37,500 nt of DNA from Glandiceps talaboti. Taxonomy: Eukaryota; Hemichordata; Enteropneusta; Spengelidae. The stretch is from assembly GCF_964340395.1 (NCBI RefSeq), contig NC_135562.1, positions 750,001-787,500 of the forward strand. The letters are read 5' to 3'. The position numbers and the translations under genes were made by a program. This document shows positions 1-11,449 of this stretch, piece after piece (within the stretch, counting starts at the first letter, position 1; every line of letters begins with the position of its first letter). Under the pieces are notes generated by a model. The model did no database searches. It saw nothing but the letters and a program-made list of their open reading frames with translations, and was not told where the DNA came from.

Positions 1-434
1 AGTTCTAATGCATGTACATATTATCTACATACATACAACTGAACATTGGGATACTCAGTACACAAGTGAGCACTTCTTTGCAATTTCCAGTTTATATGAG
101 TCTTATGACCAAGGTGTAAACATACTGAAAAAAAAAGCATAATGATAAACGTCTTCAACGCTTAGCAAGTTTGCTTCCAAGTTTTACAGGGTTTTTTTTG
201 TGAAGGTGAGTGAGGATAAAAATCACCAAGTCTGTTATCACCATTCCTTACAAATAATGCAATACTAAGCATACAAAACTGTTTGTAGTCCAAAGTTCTC
301 AGCTTATCAAAAAAGTATGTTGTGTGTATTGATTCAAATTTTAATACTCATAAACATAGAAATGTTTGCAATTTTTACCAAATTTACCATTCTCTGTTAC
401 CAGGATTCTCTAACCTTTGCAAAATTATTACAAT

Positions 435-526
435 TAAAACACGTGGCAACTATAATTTATATGCACTATGTAGATACGAATAAAACACGTGGCAACTACA
501 ATTTATATGCACTATGTAGCTACTAA
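435..526. repeat. 46-bp tandem duplication, each copy with a CACGTG E-box
   Basis: TAAAACACGTGGCAACTA begins at 435 and again at 481. The two 46-bp copies differ at a few bases. Each carries the palindromic E-box CACGTG (440-445 and 486-491). Degraded relatives of the unit (GGTAACTATAGTTTTATG, GACAACTACAATTTTATG) continue to about 770. Confidence 0.7.
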
Positions 527-888
527 ACTCAGTAACCATCAGTTATAGAGCGTTGCACATTTTATACACCGCTAGTTTTGCTTTCAGGCATTTTATAACT
601 GGTAACTATAGTTTTATGCATTGTATGGGTACTGAGTATACTTTTATGTATTTTAAAACATCAAGTGCACAGTTTTCACACATTTGGCAATTTGCTTTAA
701 TGTATATTACACATGACAACTACAATTTTATGGGTACTAGGTACAGTTTTATGTATTTTAATCATTAGCTGTACAGTACAGACTCAAACATTCTACAAGA
801 GGCCAGTAGGGTTTTATACCTTCCACAAATGACAAATAGATTTTACTCTATCTTGCAAATAATAAAGTACAGTCATACTGCCCCTACT

Positions 889-973
889 CCAGAGACTTGT
901 CACTTTGCCACGTGGTTTGATAATACTATTTGCCAGAATGCTAGCCAGTGTGCCAAGTCAAATAAGTCTCTGG
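889..973. mobile_element. Short inverted-repeat element, family C, copy 1
   Basis: CCAGAGACTTG at 889 is mirrored by AAGTCTCTGG ending at 973. The inner right part, GCCAAGTCAAATAA, is shared with the copy at 23799. The body is 85 bp with no coding. Confidence 0.5.
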
Positions 974-1233
974 GCTAGAGGGTCATATATCTAAGTGTTA
1001 TGCAAACTAGTATTCACAATATGGATGATGTACTAGTAAGGTAATGTCATTTCACAACTACTCACTATATTTGATGTACATGTATTTACACAGGTCAAAC
1101 CATAACTATTGGTAGCAACCTTTTACCTGGATGAGTCATGTATGAGTCATTCATTCAACTCTTTCTTCTTTTCAAGTATCAAGGGATCATGACCTTAATA
1201 CGACTTTTTAGTTTTCAGTTTCCTTTCACTATA

Positions 1234-1375
1234 AAATGGTCAGTGATATTTAGCATATTTTGGTGACAATATGCCTTAAATTTCATGCCCTAAATTACAC
1301 TGTACAAATGGCCAGTGACATTTAGTATAGTTTGGTGACAATACGCCTTCAATTTCTAAGATAAACTGTACAAAT
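1234..1375. repeat. Degenerate tandem duplication, about 70 bp
   Basis: AAATGGTCAGTGATATTTAG at 1234 recurs as AAATGGCCAGTGACATTTAG at 1306. Both are followed by TTTGGTGACAATA and a GCCTT stretch. Two diverged copies. Confidence 0.6.
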
Positions 1376-1802
1376 GGACTTGACATCTTAACACATTTCA
1401 CCATGATTTATTCCGGGGTGGGGGCAGGGGGTACATTTTACCATAAATAGATTTTAATAAGTGACTGGCAAGAAATACTGAATGTTTGACTGTGTATTGT
1501 GATTTAACACACTTAGTATCATACACACAACCTAGTTTTGTACATACAAGTAAACCTCAATCCCTCAACCCACTCCGGGTAGCAGGTGTACCATTTCTTA
1601 ACATTGAATACACATCAGAAGACATGCTCTCTGCACAAAGATGTAGGCACCCCTTATTATTTGCATATGTTGTAAACTGCAAGTGACAGATCCATAGTAG
1701 CCTAACTGTAGTCTTGTGTCATGTGACACTGACAGGTCAATTGGTAAATATATTGAAAGTCCTACATATACATGACACACCTGGTGCATACCCCTTTACC
1801 TG

Positions 1803-1899
1803 TTAGCTTAGTGGTCAAACTCTCTTCTGTAAGTAGTCTGGATGTCAATGTGGTATGGAATCATTTCTAACTCGTAAGAGAGGTCTTGAGATTCGATAA
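1803..1899 (+). repeat. Possible tRNA-derived SINE head
   Basis: TTAGCTTAGTGG at 1803-1814 resembles a pol III A box, and GAGATTCGATAA at 1888-1899 a decayed B box (GGTTCGANTCC). The segment between, with TCTCTTCTGTAAGTAGTC, has the feel of a tRNA body, but the spacing is longer than in a plain tRNA. No 3' tail was defined. Weak call. Confidence 0.3.
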
Positions 1900-2613
1900 A
1901 GGATAACACTACACTACTCTATAAGAGAATACAGTTTCTCAACACGGAGTATGATTCCACACTACTTTCGTGTGAAACTGTGCAAAGATTCAAGTTGCTA
2001 AAACACTATTCCCGTCTAAAATTAAAACATTCCTAACAAAGACAGTCATATATTTCATATTTCGATGATTTCCATGGACATCAAATTATTCAAGATCCCC
2101 ACCCAAATAGTCTATATTATTTGTTTGAATGAGTTTGTTACAAAATCTCAACGAGAGACTGTTTTGATTACGACTTGGGTTACGAAAGGTCATACCACAA
2201 CATACCTATAGACAGGATTACATCAACGAAATATCTGTCTGGTGTCTACTGGTATAAACATTGACAATAAAGAAAAGATAAATTTACAAAACTTCCTACA
2301 GATGTGATGTGGTGTGCTATATTAACTACATACTGAGAGTAATTCTTTAGGTTGAAGGACACATTCCATAAAACCACTTTGTTTTGTCAATGACTCAATT
2401 CAAATGGTTTAAGGATGAATCTTTATCCTATAACTCTACAGTATGTATACATTGATTTTGTCACAAAAAACTTTCAAGGAGATGGGGGTTACACCAAATA
2501 CGTTTACATAGGATTTAACAGGCAGGGTTTTTGTCAAGAGTAAGTATGTAAAACCTACTTGAGTTCCACGGTTCCCCTCCTTAAGTATGGTATACGGTGT
2601 AGGAGATCTCCAA

Positions 2614-2779
2614 CAGTGTGCCCTCTAATGATAGCCAAATTTTGTTCTTGCAAGTCAGAATGAGAAAACTGGCATTTTTTGCGAGTCACCACATAGTAAG
2701 AGATAGGGGAACACCAAATTTCGGTGCAGCACTAGAAATTGTGTCAGTTGTGCTTCAAATTGGCTTAGAGGGCACACTG
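2614..2779. mobile_element. Short inverted-repeat element, family A (MITE-like)
   Basis: Ends are perfect 15-bp inverted repeats: CAGTGTGCCCTCTAA at 2614-2628 and its reverse complement at 2765-2779. After a 5-bp offset the similarity continues inward (GCCAAATTT against AAATTGGC). The 166 bp hold no transposase. A clear target duplication is not seen, so the superfamily is left open. A truncated relative lies at 10335-10449. Confidence 0.65.
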
Positions 2780-2878
2780 ATCACCACATAGTAAGAGATA
2801 GGGGAACACCAAATTTTGGTGCAGCACTAGAAATTGTGTATGTCAGTTGTGCTTCAAATTGGCTTAGAGAACACACTG
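2780..2878. repeat. Tandem partial duplicate of the family A element's right half
   Basis: ATCACCACATAGTAAGAGAT repeats 85 bp after its first occurrence and runs again to a right end, TTAGAGAACACACTG. The second copy has a 4-bp insert (TATG) and two changes in the terminal repeat. The element therefore has one left end and two right ends. Confidence 0.75.
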
Positions 2879-3199
2879 ATCTACACCTGCATGTGTATGG
2901 ACCTAGGTTTGTCCAGGCTTTCCTTATTACATGTACCATGTACCTGATAAAGGGTATCATTTCTAAAGTAAAACAAGTCACCTTGTACAGTACAGGTACA
3001 TCATGTCTGCATTATATCACTAATTATTTCAATACACTGTTTTCACCATCATACAGATGTCTGAACATGTTTTATTGTTTAACAGCTTCTCAACACTATG
3101 TATGTCAATGTTTTAATAAAGGTAATAAATGGGTGGAGTGGAGTTCCCCCAAGGTATTTATTGCTACATTATGACCTAAATTATTTCACCACATTCCCA

Positions 3200-3560
3200 T
3201 CTACATTATTTCACTGGATGTCCTCATTTCTTACTAGGGATCCTCCTCACCAAAATCATGGTACAACTACAATGTATGGAAATGTATGGAATTTCTCCAC
3301 ATTTCCTACCTGTCATTGGGGCTCCTCACCAAAGTTATCGTACACTTCGGAAAACTATGCAATTTTAATCACATTTATCTCCCTCTCAGTCTCATACCAT
3401 GCACCACCACTCTGCCCCACCCCTCCCCCTCCCCTTTCCCCTCCCTCCACTCATTAAAATCATGGTACACTGTATGGAAAACTATGCTAGTTTTACCAGA
3501 TTAAATTATGGTACAAGGTATATCGAAAGCTATGGAATTTTAGTAGATTTACCAATCTTA
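3200..3560. repeat. Degenerate duplicated segment with a C/T-rich tract
   Basis: ATCATGGTACA...GTATGGAAAACTATGC recurs in diverged form several times (around 3255, 3325, 3460 and 3505). Between them, at about 3405-3448, is a strand-biased CCCCACCCCTCCCCCTCCCC-type tract. No gene recognised. Confidence 0.5.
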
Positions 3561-4788
3561 ATGAAACCAATACGTAATGTACAGTAAAGTAGGTAAAACC
3601 TACAGTATGTATACAAGTTTACCTACATTTTACACAAAAATGCTACTGAAGAGTAAGAATTTGTACAATTATCAGTATTTCCTGCTACCATGGTTACCAG
3701 ACATAGACACAAAATACACACGTAATACAGATGAAACTAGGTCTTTGTAAATAGGACAATGTTTACTATTCTATGACATCATCCAATCCACACCACCTGT
3801 CACTTCCTGTTACATTTCACAAGTCTCTGTATGAAATATTCACTTCTATACATAATAACCCATACAATGATATGTACACTTGAAAGATTAATCTCCTGTA
3901 TCATATACCCAGTGATGTACATAACACTTTGTAGATGTACATACCACTTTGTACAAATGTGTTGTTTTGCTTGGTGAACACTGATAACATTGATGTCAAC
4001 ACTTTTCTACAAATCTACTGCATTGCTTGGATAAAAACAATGTCATTGATCTCATCTTCATTTTAAGAAATAACTGTCAATTCAATTTTCAAATTATTGA
4101 TATGAAACGAGAGTGTACTCATATACAGTCAAACTTATACATGTTTAGACAACCCTGGCTTCTTCAGGGTCAGTTTTTGCCAAAAAATGGGGAAAATGGG
4201 GAACCCTAGGCTAGTAACAGAAAGGGGACATCATGTAAAATGGCATAGTTTCCAATACATTGGACCATATACCATGTAATTTTACATGGGAACCCTGGTA
4301 AAGTGACTTGGGGACTCAGGTAGATTACTGACCCTACCTAATACCAGCAAAATAAATTTGTCGGGAAAAAATACAACAAAATGGCTTCCAGACATGCGAG
4401 AAGGTAATCCACAGTATAATAAAATAAATTGTTTTGAAAGTACATTATATATATTTGCCAGGTCCCAGAAGGTTGGTGTTGAGAAATTTACAATTAAACA
4501 TTTTTTTTCCTAGATTTCCACTTTCAAATATAGAAAATAAATTACTGTGGCATTGGTGTAATTTTTTTCAATTACACCTTTCACCTTATAAATGATTCGT
4601 AATGTTAACTGACATTGTCAAACCATTAGGATTACCTTTTGATCTGATTTGTTTTATAAACACAGAAATTGATATAAATGATGAATTTCTAATATTAGAC
4701 TTGTTTATACATAAATGATACAGAATGGTGCACTCATGTATGTACATGTAAATATTCAGACAAATACATACTGACTATGCACACTAGC

Positions 4789-4965
<177 letters not shown>

Positions 4966-5007
4966 TATATACATACATAGGCATGCAGCATGTGAACACT
5001 ACACTTA

Positions 5008-5105
5008 CACTCCCAGGTACACATGGTACACATACATGTACACATACATGTACACACTACACTCCCAAGTACATATGGTACACATACATGTACATTCATG
5101 TATGT
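5008..5105. repeat. Duplicated ACATGTAC-rich segment
   Basis: ACTCCCAGGTACACATGGTA recurs 56 bp later as ACTCCCAAGTACATATGGTA, each followed by CACATACATGTAC. It consists of alternating purine-pyrimidine palindromes. Confidence 0.6.
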
Positions 5106-5247
5106 TCATGTATTCCCTTCCATAAAATTCACTTACTGGAATTCATTCAAGGGTCCCCTTTCAAATGTCATGTCATGTCATGTCATTTGTTCCATAAATA
5201 TACAATGTAGGAATTAAGATGAATTTTCTATATCTTTTCATTTCATT

Positions 5248-5277
5248 TCCATGACCAAAACAATGACTGGTCATGGA
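5248..5277. repeat. Perfect 10-bp inverted repeat (hairpin)
   Basis: TCCATGACCA at 5248-5257 and TGGTCATGGA at 5268-5277, separated by 10 bases. No flanking T-run or other sign of function. Confidence 0.7.
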
Positions 5278-6179
5278 GTTCAATACAACTAGTTCATTCT
5301 ATGGAAATTAACAACAATGGACTCCATTTTTGACATAGAAACATCACATTAATCCATCAATGATTCAACAAGGCGAAATAATGTAGAATGAATACAAGAA
5401 AAATTCTGTATATTCCAAAACAATAATATTTCATTTAATTACCTAGTTTGAACCAAGCTTCAAAGTGTGCTATGAAGCATATCAATATTAGAACTGAAAA
5501 TATAAAACTAATTCTCTCTCTCTCTCTACTAAAAGCCATATAATATCTGAGAAACTAAGTGCTATGCTGATGAATACATGCCTTGTTACTTGACAAGCTA
5601 TCATACACTGAGTCACTCTTTGTGATCATAAATTTGGACTTTTTTAATAAACATTTCATACAAATATTTCAACATCAGTTCTACACATGAACAGCAATTG
5701 CGAGGACATCACTCATATACATTCTAATGTATTACATTATTAAAGAATTTTAAATTATACTGTACATTTTTATTTCATGCAGTTCTCTTAAAACTGGAAT
5801 AATTTCAGTATTTATGACTCAGGCTTACAATACACAAGAATACCCTCCATTTTCTTATTTCAGTTTGACGTCTCTAATGCTATCTATCCTTCATCGAATC
5901 CCTTGGGATTGATTGAGATGATTTGATACCACCTTAGCATCCAGACTAGTTTGACATCAATTTGAAAATAACAGTTTTTCAGAGACTAAGAGGATGGTTG
6001 AACATTTCTGCATGATTGCACACATCACATAACAAACATGCCTGGACACAAATGCACTTACTTGAATGAATAAGTACATGCAAAATTTATACACAGACAT
6101 GCATACATCTATGTGTATCCATCCAGAGACAGATACACATGTATACATGTACATACATGTGTAAGTACAATACATGCAT

Positions 6180-6182
<3 letters not shown>

Positions 6183-6243
<61 letters not shown>

Positions 6244-6267
6244 ACACACACACACGCACATACACAC

Positions 6268-6310
<43 letters not shown>
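6183..6310. repeat. (CA)n microsatellite, interrupted
   Basis: About 128 bp of CA with a few TA and CG interruptions between 6239 and 6275. Z-DNA-prone. It lies about 240 bp from the coding exon, inside the downstream intron. Long Cys-Val and His-Thr frames here are artefacts. Confidence 0.97.
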
Positions 6311-6312
<2 letters not shown>

Positions 6313-6540
6313 TTTACCACTTGCCTTCTAGAAACAGTAGAAGTGCAGAAATGTAATAGTAAGACTCATATATGAGAGTTTCAAATTAAAACTACAGTCA
6401 ATTCCAAATGAAACTATCAATGTGTATTTTTGTTCAGTTTCATCTCATTAGACAACATAATCTTCAACAGGTTTTCCCGAAATTCAAACCACTCCTACTC
6501 TATCACTGGAGGGCACACTTCATTTGGAAAGGTCTATTTC

Positions 6541-6546
6541 CCTTAC
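6541..6546 (-). other. Splice donor after the 4.1-like coding exon
   Basis: GTAAGG follows the exon end GGAG on the minus strand and agrees well with the animal donor consensus. The junction is phase 0, just after the Val-Glu that precedes the K/R-H-A/G-K-G-Q stretch in known 4.1 proteins. The next exon should start with that stretch; I did not find it between 1 and 6540. Confidence 0.75.
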
Positions 6547-6711
6547 CTCCACTTCCACATTAATTTCAGAGCCATCTAACAGAAGAATTCGACATGACTG
6601 GGTTTTGGTTGACTTTTGCACTCTCCTTGGTTCTGGTGATTTTTTCGACGGTGAGGACTGCTGGGGTGCAGTACCCCCTTGTCCTTCTTCTGTCGTCATC
6701 TCCCCTTAATT
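6547..6711 (-). CDS. First coding exon of a band 4.1-like FERM-domain protein (partial)
   Basis: Read on the minus strand, a pyrimidine-containing acceptor (TTCTTCCAG) precedes 6711. Twelve UTR bases follow, with an in-frame TAA nine bases before the ATG at 6699-6697, so the start is well fixed; G at -3 suits a Kozak context. The exon codes 51 residues and ends at 6547 before a strong donor, GAG|GTAAGG, in phase 0. Residues 1-34 are polar and Ser/Pro/Lys/Arg-rich, as in the variable leader of 4.1 proteins. Residues 35-51 (SCRILLLDGSEINVEVE) match the opening beta strands of the FERM F1 lobe: C-x-(V/I)-x-LLDG-(S/T)-(E/D), then a V-E end. Known family role: FERM proteins of this group link membrane proteins to spectrin-actin at the cell cortex and septate junctions. 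The rest of the protein is not in view. EPB41/EPB41L1-3/coracle is the best fit; EPB41L4, EPB41L5/yurt or an FRMD protein cannot be excluded. The subfamily is inferred, so no symbol is given. Confidence 0.8.
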
Positions 6712-6735
6712 CTGGAAGAACACAGAATAACAGAA
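6712..6735 (-). other. Splice acceptor of the 4.1-like coding exon
   Basis: On the minus strand the sequence ends TTATTCTGTGTTCTTCCAG, with AG at 6713-6712. It is moderately pyrimidine-rich and joins directly to the 12-base UTR piece and the ATG. This shows that at least one upstream, probably non-coding, exon must exist at higher coordinates. Confidence 0.7.
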
Positions 6736-7210
6736 ATGAAAATTACAAAGAAGGAAAAAATGTATCCATTGACTGTCTAAGAACATAAATATTCATTATT
6801 AATTGGTGGACACTTACGTGTATGCACCACAATGTAGTCTTTTCTCCAAACACAAATATTGAGGTACCATGAAGCATATATTTCACAACATAACTCATGA
6901 TCCATAGGACATGTTATCATCCAGTGTTATTGAGGTGTTATCAATTTACATTTTTTCAATCATGTCATTTTCTGAAGCCTTTGAGCCTTTACGTTTGCAA
7001 TTGATCTTTACTATGGAAGAAGGAGTTCTGTGAGTGTGATCAATAATAGACACTATTTTCACTGGAAACCAATACATGTCAAATCAAGCTATGTATACAA
7101 ATGTACAGGTATACAACAAACACCCATACTCTTCCTTTCTTTGTATAATAATTACCTCATATACATATATATTAAACAGCTAAACCATATGTGCCTCACA
7201 TTCAATATTC

Positions 7211-7344
7211 CTTGCTGTTTCTGTTGGCACAAATACCCCTCCCCTTAAATTACACTTTGTACATGTTCACCACTCTTCTTGCTGTTTCTGTTGGCACAAA
7301 TACCCCTCCCCTTAAATTACACTTTGTACATGTTCAACACTCTT
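7211..7344. repeat. 67-bp tandem duplication
   Basis: CTTGCTGTTTCTGTTGGCAC begins at 7211 and 7278. The copies are nearly identical, with CACCAC against CAACAC near the end. A recent duplication in the intron. Confidence 0.85.
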
Positions 7345-9449
7345 CTTGCTCTGCCTGACATTAAACTACATTTAGCAACACTTCATGGTTTGCACATATT
7401 TATGGCGACATAAAATATCTATTTTTTGGTATAATTTCTGTATATGCGTGCATATTATGGTGTTTATTGCTGTAATATTCTAACTTTAATGGCTACATAC
7501 ATCAATATATGCCATCATTAATTAATTCAGATGCCATTGATATGTACTGGTATACAAATAACAAAACAACAAGATATGTTTTCACAAGATATATTTTTAG
7601 AGTACGTACAACATATGCAGTTACTACTTTATGATGTTTATTGTAAATGTACCATGCAAACATTCAGTTTAGGTACATGAAGGTTTAAATTTTGAGACAA
7701 GTTGATGTCTGGTACCTGCTATAAAGCAGCGGATCCAAAACGGTCAATTTTATACACTGGGCTGCATCAAGGTGACAACAATGGGTTGCTTCATTTACAT
7801 AACAACAAGTCTTTGTTAGTTTAATCAGACTTCTATTGTTTTTAAGAAAATCAGTATTCTATAACTTAGTATTAGGAGAACCCATCTAACAATAGGGTTA
7901 TAGTTCCTTCATCTACTAGTATTGTTCATTCACATATCCAGCACCATCTGTTATAGAGTGAACAAGTTGAAATCTCTCCTCTCATCAAATTAGGCTGTGT
8001 GTATTTTAGTTCTTGTGTGCATCGCCAGGTTAACAAGGTGGTTGTTCCAACCAAGCTTCATTCAAAACAGGACTAAGTTATTATCGTTTGACAGGATGAC
8101 CACAGAATCCTTTTCAAGGCCTGGAATTCAATCGTAGATTCTTGCATTGTGATATCAATGGGGACACAAGGATTATATGCAGGATCATTCTTTTTCTTCT
8201 AGACACCCTTTTTCTTTAGTTCTGCCAAACAACTGTTTTCAATAGGTAAATTTTACTACTAATTGCAACTGGACCTTTAGAGCACCACTACATATACTTT
8301 ACCATTGTGGAAAGCATTCATTGTGTGTATATGTTTAACTTTCAACAGGTAAATTTATGTCAAGTCTGTAACAAGTTCCTACTTTAGAAGAAAGCATTCA
8401 TGACTTGTGAATGTCATTAACATTACTTTCAATGGTAAGTCTAATGTAATTAAATCTCAATAAAAAGTACATTTGGATTTGAAAGAACACGTCTCATGGG
8501 TATTTTATGAAAGACCACCTTCAACGATTTACATTCACAATAATTCTACCTGCACTTAACCTACATATGTTTAACTACATGTACACAATGTCATACTTCT
8601 TTGGTTACTTGTAAGTACCATCCTGTAAATTGGACAACAACCTATTTCAAATCTCATAATGTTTTAAAACAAGGTCAATTATTCTTTATTTGTGAATGAT
8701 ATTGGCAATATGATACAACATCAATGGTAGGGAATTTTGGGTTCAGATATAGACCTTCTCTAACTCAACCCTACCCAACCTGTCCCATCCCCCCAAATCC
8801 AAAACAGTGATCCCGCGAAGTCAGTTGAACATGTTACAAACTGACAGCAATTCAGGTGATACACCAACACTTTGTGTTCTAATTGTCCATTACTATGTGG
8901 TGACCCCAACTATAAATTTAATTTGAGTGTTCAATCTTTCCATGTCAAGATATAACATAACAATTTTATAACACATACATGTACTGTGGGGCTGTCTGTG
9001 AACAAATATATTTCACTTGTTTTGAAGAATGTCTACCAATAGTTAATAGTTATTGAATTGAATTTTGTAACCATTTCTAACACAAGCCAAGTTACATATA
9101 AGTTATATTTGGTAGTATACAGTAGTACTGTGAAGTCCATAAAAACAATCCTGGGAGACTGCTTAAAACTTCCACCACCCTTACACAAGGCTATAAACTT
9201 TGATTTATAGTCAGAACTGACCTCACATTGACCCCAAATACGCTAAGTAGGCTGGCCAGACTGCATATCACTGCAGACTACGTCATTTGTTTACACTGTA
9301 CAGTCTTAACTTTCGCTTTAGTATGTACAGCAAATACTGTAGACCATGTCATTCTATATTTACACTGTATCCACGTACTTTAGTTTTAACTTTCACTTGA
9401 GTACAGCAAATTCATAAAGCAGATTTTCAATTCATCCTTTACATGTACA

Positions 9450-9507
9450 TGTGTGTATGTATGTGTGTGTGTGCGTGTATGTGTATATGCATGTGTGTGT
9501 GTGTGTA

Positions 9508-9573
<66 letters not shown>

Positions 9574-9599
9574 CGTGTGTGTGTGTGTGTGTGTGTGTA
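9450..9599. repeat. (TG)n microsatellite
   Basis: About 150 bp of TG with TA, CA and GC interruptions at the left and a GCGTGCG break near 9570. It is the opposite strand sense to the CA array at 6183. Confidence 0.95.
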
Positions 9600-10334
9600 C
9601 GTACCCAGGCATCGCTGTGTATAAATTAATACAAGTACAATGCAGGTAAATTACATGTACACTTGTCAATCTCTTTCAAGAGTCATTTATTATATTCAAA
9701 TGTAATAATGTGTATAGTACTAAGTAATCAATCAAAATACAACATACATGTACCATACATATACATTTTCTACAGGAGTTCCACAGATCTATGGTACACG
9801 GTACAAACTTTAAAATCCCAATCCGCACGGATTCCAGCTACATTCTCCCCAACCCTACTCACCCTACAAAACCCAACTTCCACTTGAACAATTAAAACTA
9901 ACACAATGAAATTATGAAATTACATATTGGCATGTGGGAAAGATGTTGATTGTAATAGTATAGCATAAGTAGAATGAGTGGAATGCAGAGAATAGTTTAC
10001 ATTTCATACCAGAAACATACACTGCATGAAGTTAGTTAGTAGATGTCCGGTTGTATTCAGTGATTGGTTCTTTTTATGCTTCAATACACTCCTGGTATGA
10101 TAATTTATTCAATCTAATGCTAATAATTGTATCATTGTATTCCACTACTCTGACCACACATGACCTTCACAAGGTGTCCTGTTTGTTCAGAAAGAATTCA
10201 AGAATAAACCACAATACCACAAAATAATCATTCTGTCTGTAAGATACAGCTGCATACTACATTCACTGAGATGTAGTTTAGATGCCTGAACAAAACAATG
10301 ATCTTCAATAGTCTACTCCCATGTGTGAGTAAAC

Positions 10335-10449
10335 AATGAGAAAAACTGACATTTCTTGAGAAAAAGAGATACGGGAACACTAAATTTTGGGGTGTCACTA
10401 GATATTGTGTGCATCAGTGGTACGTCAAATTGTCTTAGAGGGCACACTG
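10335..10449. mobile_element. Truncated, diverged copy of element family A
   Basis: It aligns over about 115 bp with 2660-2779: AATGAGAAAAACTGACATTT, then GGGAACACTAAATTTTGG, then TCAAATTGTCTTAGAGGG, ending CACACTG. The left inverted repeat is missing or decayed. Orientation is the same as the copy at 2614. Confidence 0.65.
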
Positions 10450-10791
10450 GTCTACTCTTAGGACAGCAGTGATACAAAGCATACATGTCATTGGTACATA
10501 CAAGTAGACAGTTATTCAAATCTATTTTATTTCTAATTTCTACATGATGACTTACTATGTCTTGCAATAATCTGAAGTAATCATATCTAACACATTATGT
10601 ACAGTTGTAACAAATCTAAAGGCAATAGGTGAGTAGATCAAAGTGCACTGCATGTAGCATCCTCTTAGGAATGACACCATTCATAATTTATTTCACTACA
10701 GACACTTCAAATTCATCATAAATTGTCTTGTGTATACAAATAGAATGTACAGCATTCTATCTCATTCTATATACTTCAACATACTAATGCA

Positions 10792-10949
10792 GGGCTTGGT
10801 GGTCAGATTTATCTAAGTGAACAGTTTCAGCTACAATTTTCCACTCATTTCCATTGGTCTAACACAGATTACCACACTATAAACTTGGTAATCAGGATAA
10901 AATGTTTGGTAGTCTACATTTGGTATATGACCTTGACTACTACCTATTG
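10792..10949. repeat. Dispersed repeat, family E, copy 1
   Basis: GGGCTTGGTGGTCAGATTTA, then CAGCTACAATTTTCCACT, TTTCCATTGG and AATGTTTGGTAG. The same string of blocks occurs at 16132. Diverged, with no terminal repeats recognised and no coding. Confidence 0.65.
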
Positions 10950-11177
10950 AGTCCTGCCGAATGACATACTGACCACTTTCTGGTTATCAGAATAACCATA
11001 TGTAAATATAACTACAGTGAGACACCAACAGCTGTCACTGTGTACATATAACTGTACAAAAGATGACTACACTAGATTAGAATGTCTCATCTTCTGCCTT
11101 AGGGTTTTACACAATTCAACTAATCAGCTATTCCATACACTGTCATTATCTTGTAATTTTGTATAGTCAATTTTCCG

Positions 11178-11449
11178 GTTCCAAGATGCATTTTGCGAGA
11201 TGATGTCGCTTATGTTGTTACATTTGAAATAACATTTTCATAAGGAAATGATGGAAAGACATGCTGACCTCTTCCATTATCAATGATTTTATAAAAAGAC
11301 TAAACAGCATCAATGACAGACTGTGATTTTACAGGTGAACCTAGGATAACATCAGGTGACAACCATCCCCCTGAGTAGCGCATGCAAACCCCTCGTCATG
11401 TACACAATACATGGCATTGTATGGAGAAATGCGCAATGCATCTTGGAAC
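11178..11449. mobile_element. Inverted-repeat element, family D (MITE-like), 272 bp
   Basis: GTTCCAAGATGCATT at 11178-11192 has its exact reverse complement at 11435-11449; inward the sequences diverge (TTGCG against GCGC). The interior is non-coding. No target duplication is obvious. Single copy in the window. Confidence 0.6.

Noticed and set aside
2041-2160. DYLG-like minus-strand coding near 2110, tested as the next FERM exon
   Set aside because: Expected neighbours (CEHLNL-type helix) are absent and a stop follows shortly.
5957-6375. Cys-Val and His-Thr repeat proteins
   Set aside because: Artefact of the (CA)n array; likewise 9439-9669, 27010-27336 and 35373-35687.
6524-6709. 61-residue plus-strand frame over the 4.1 exon
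   Set aside because: It is the antisense shadow of the minus-strand FERM exon, which has splice sites and family similarity.
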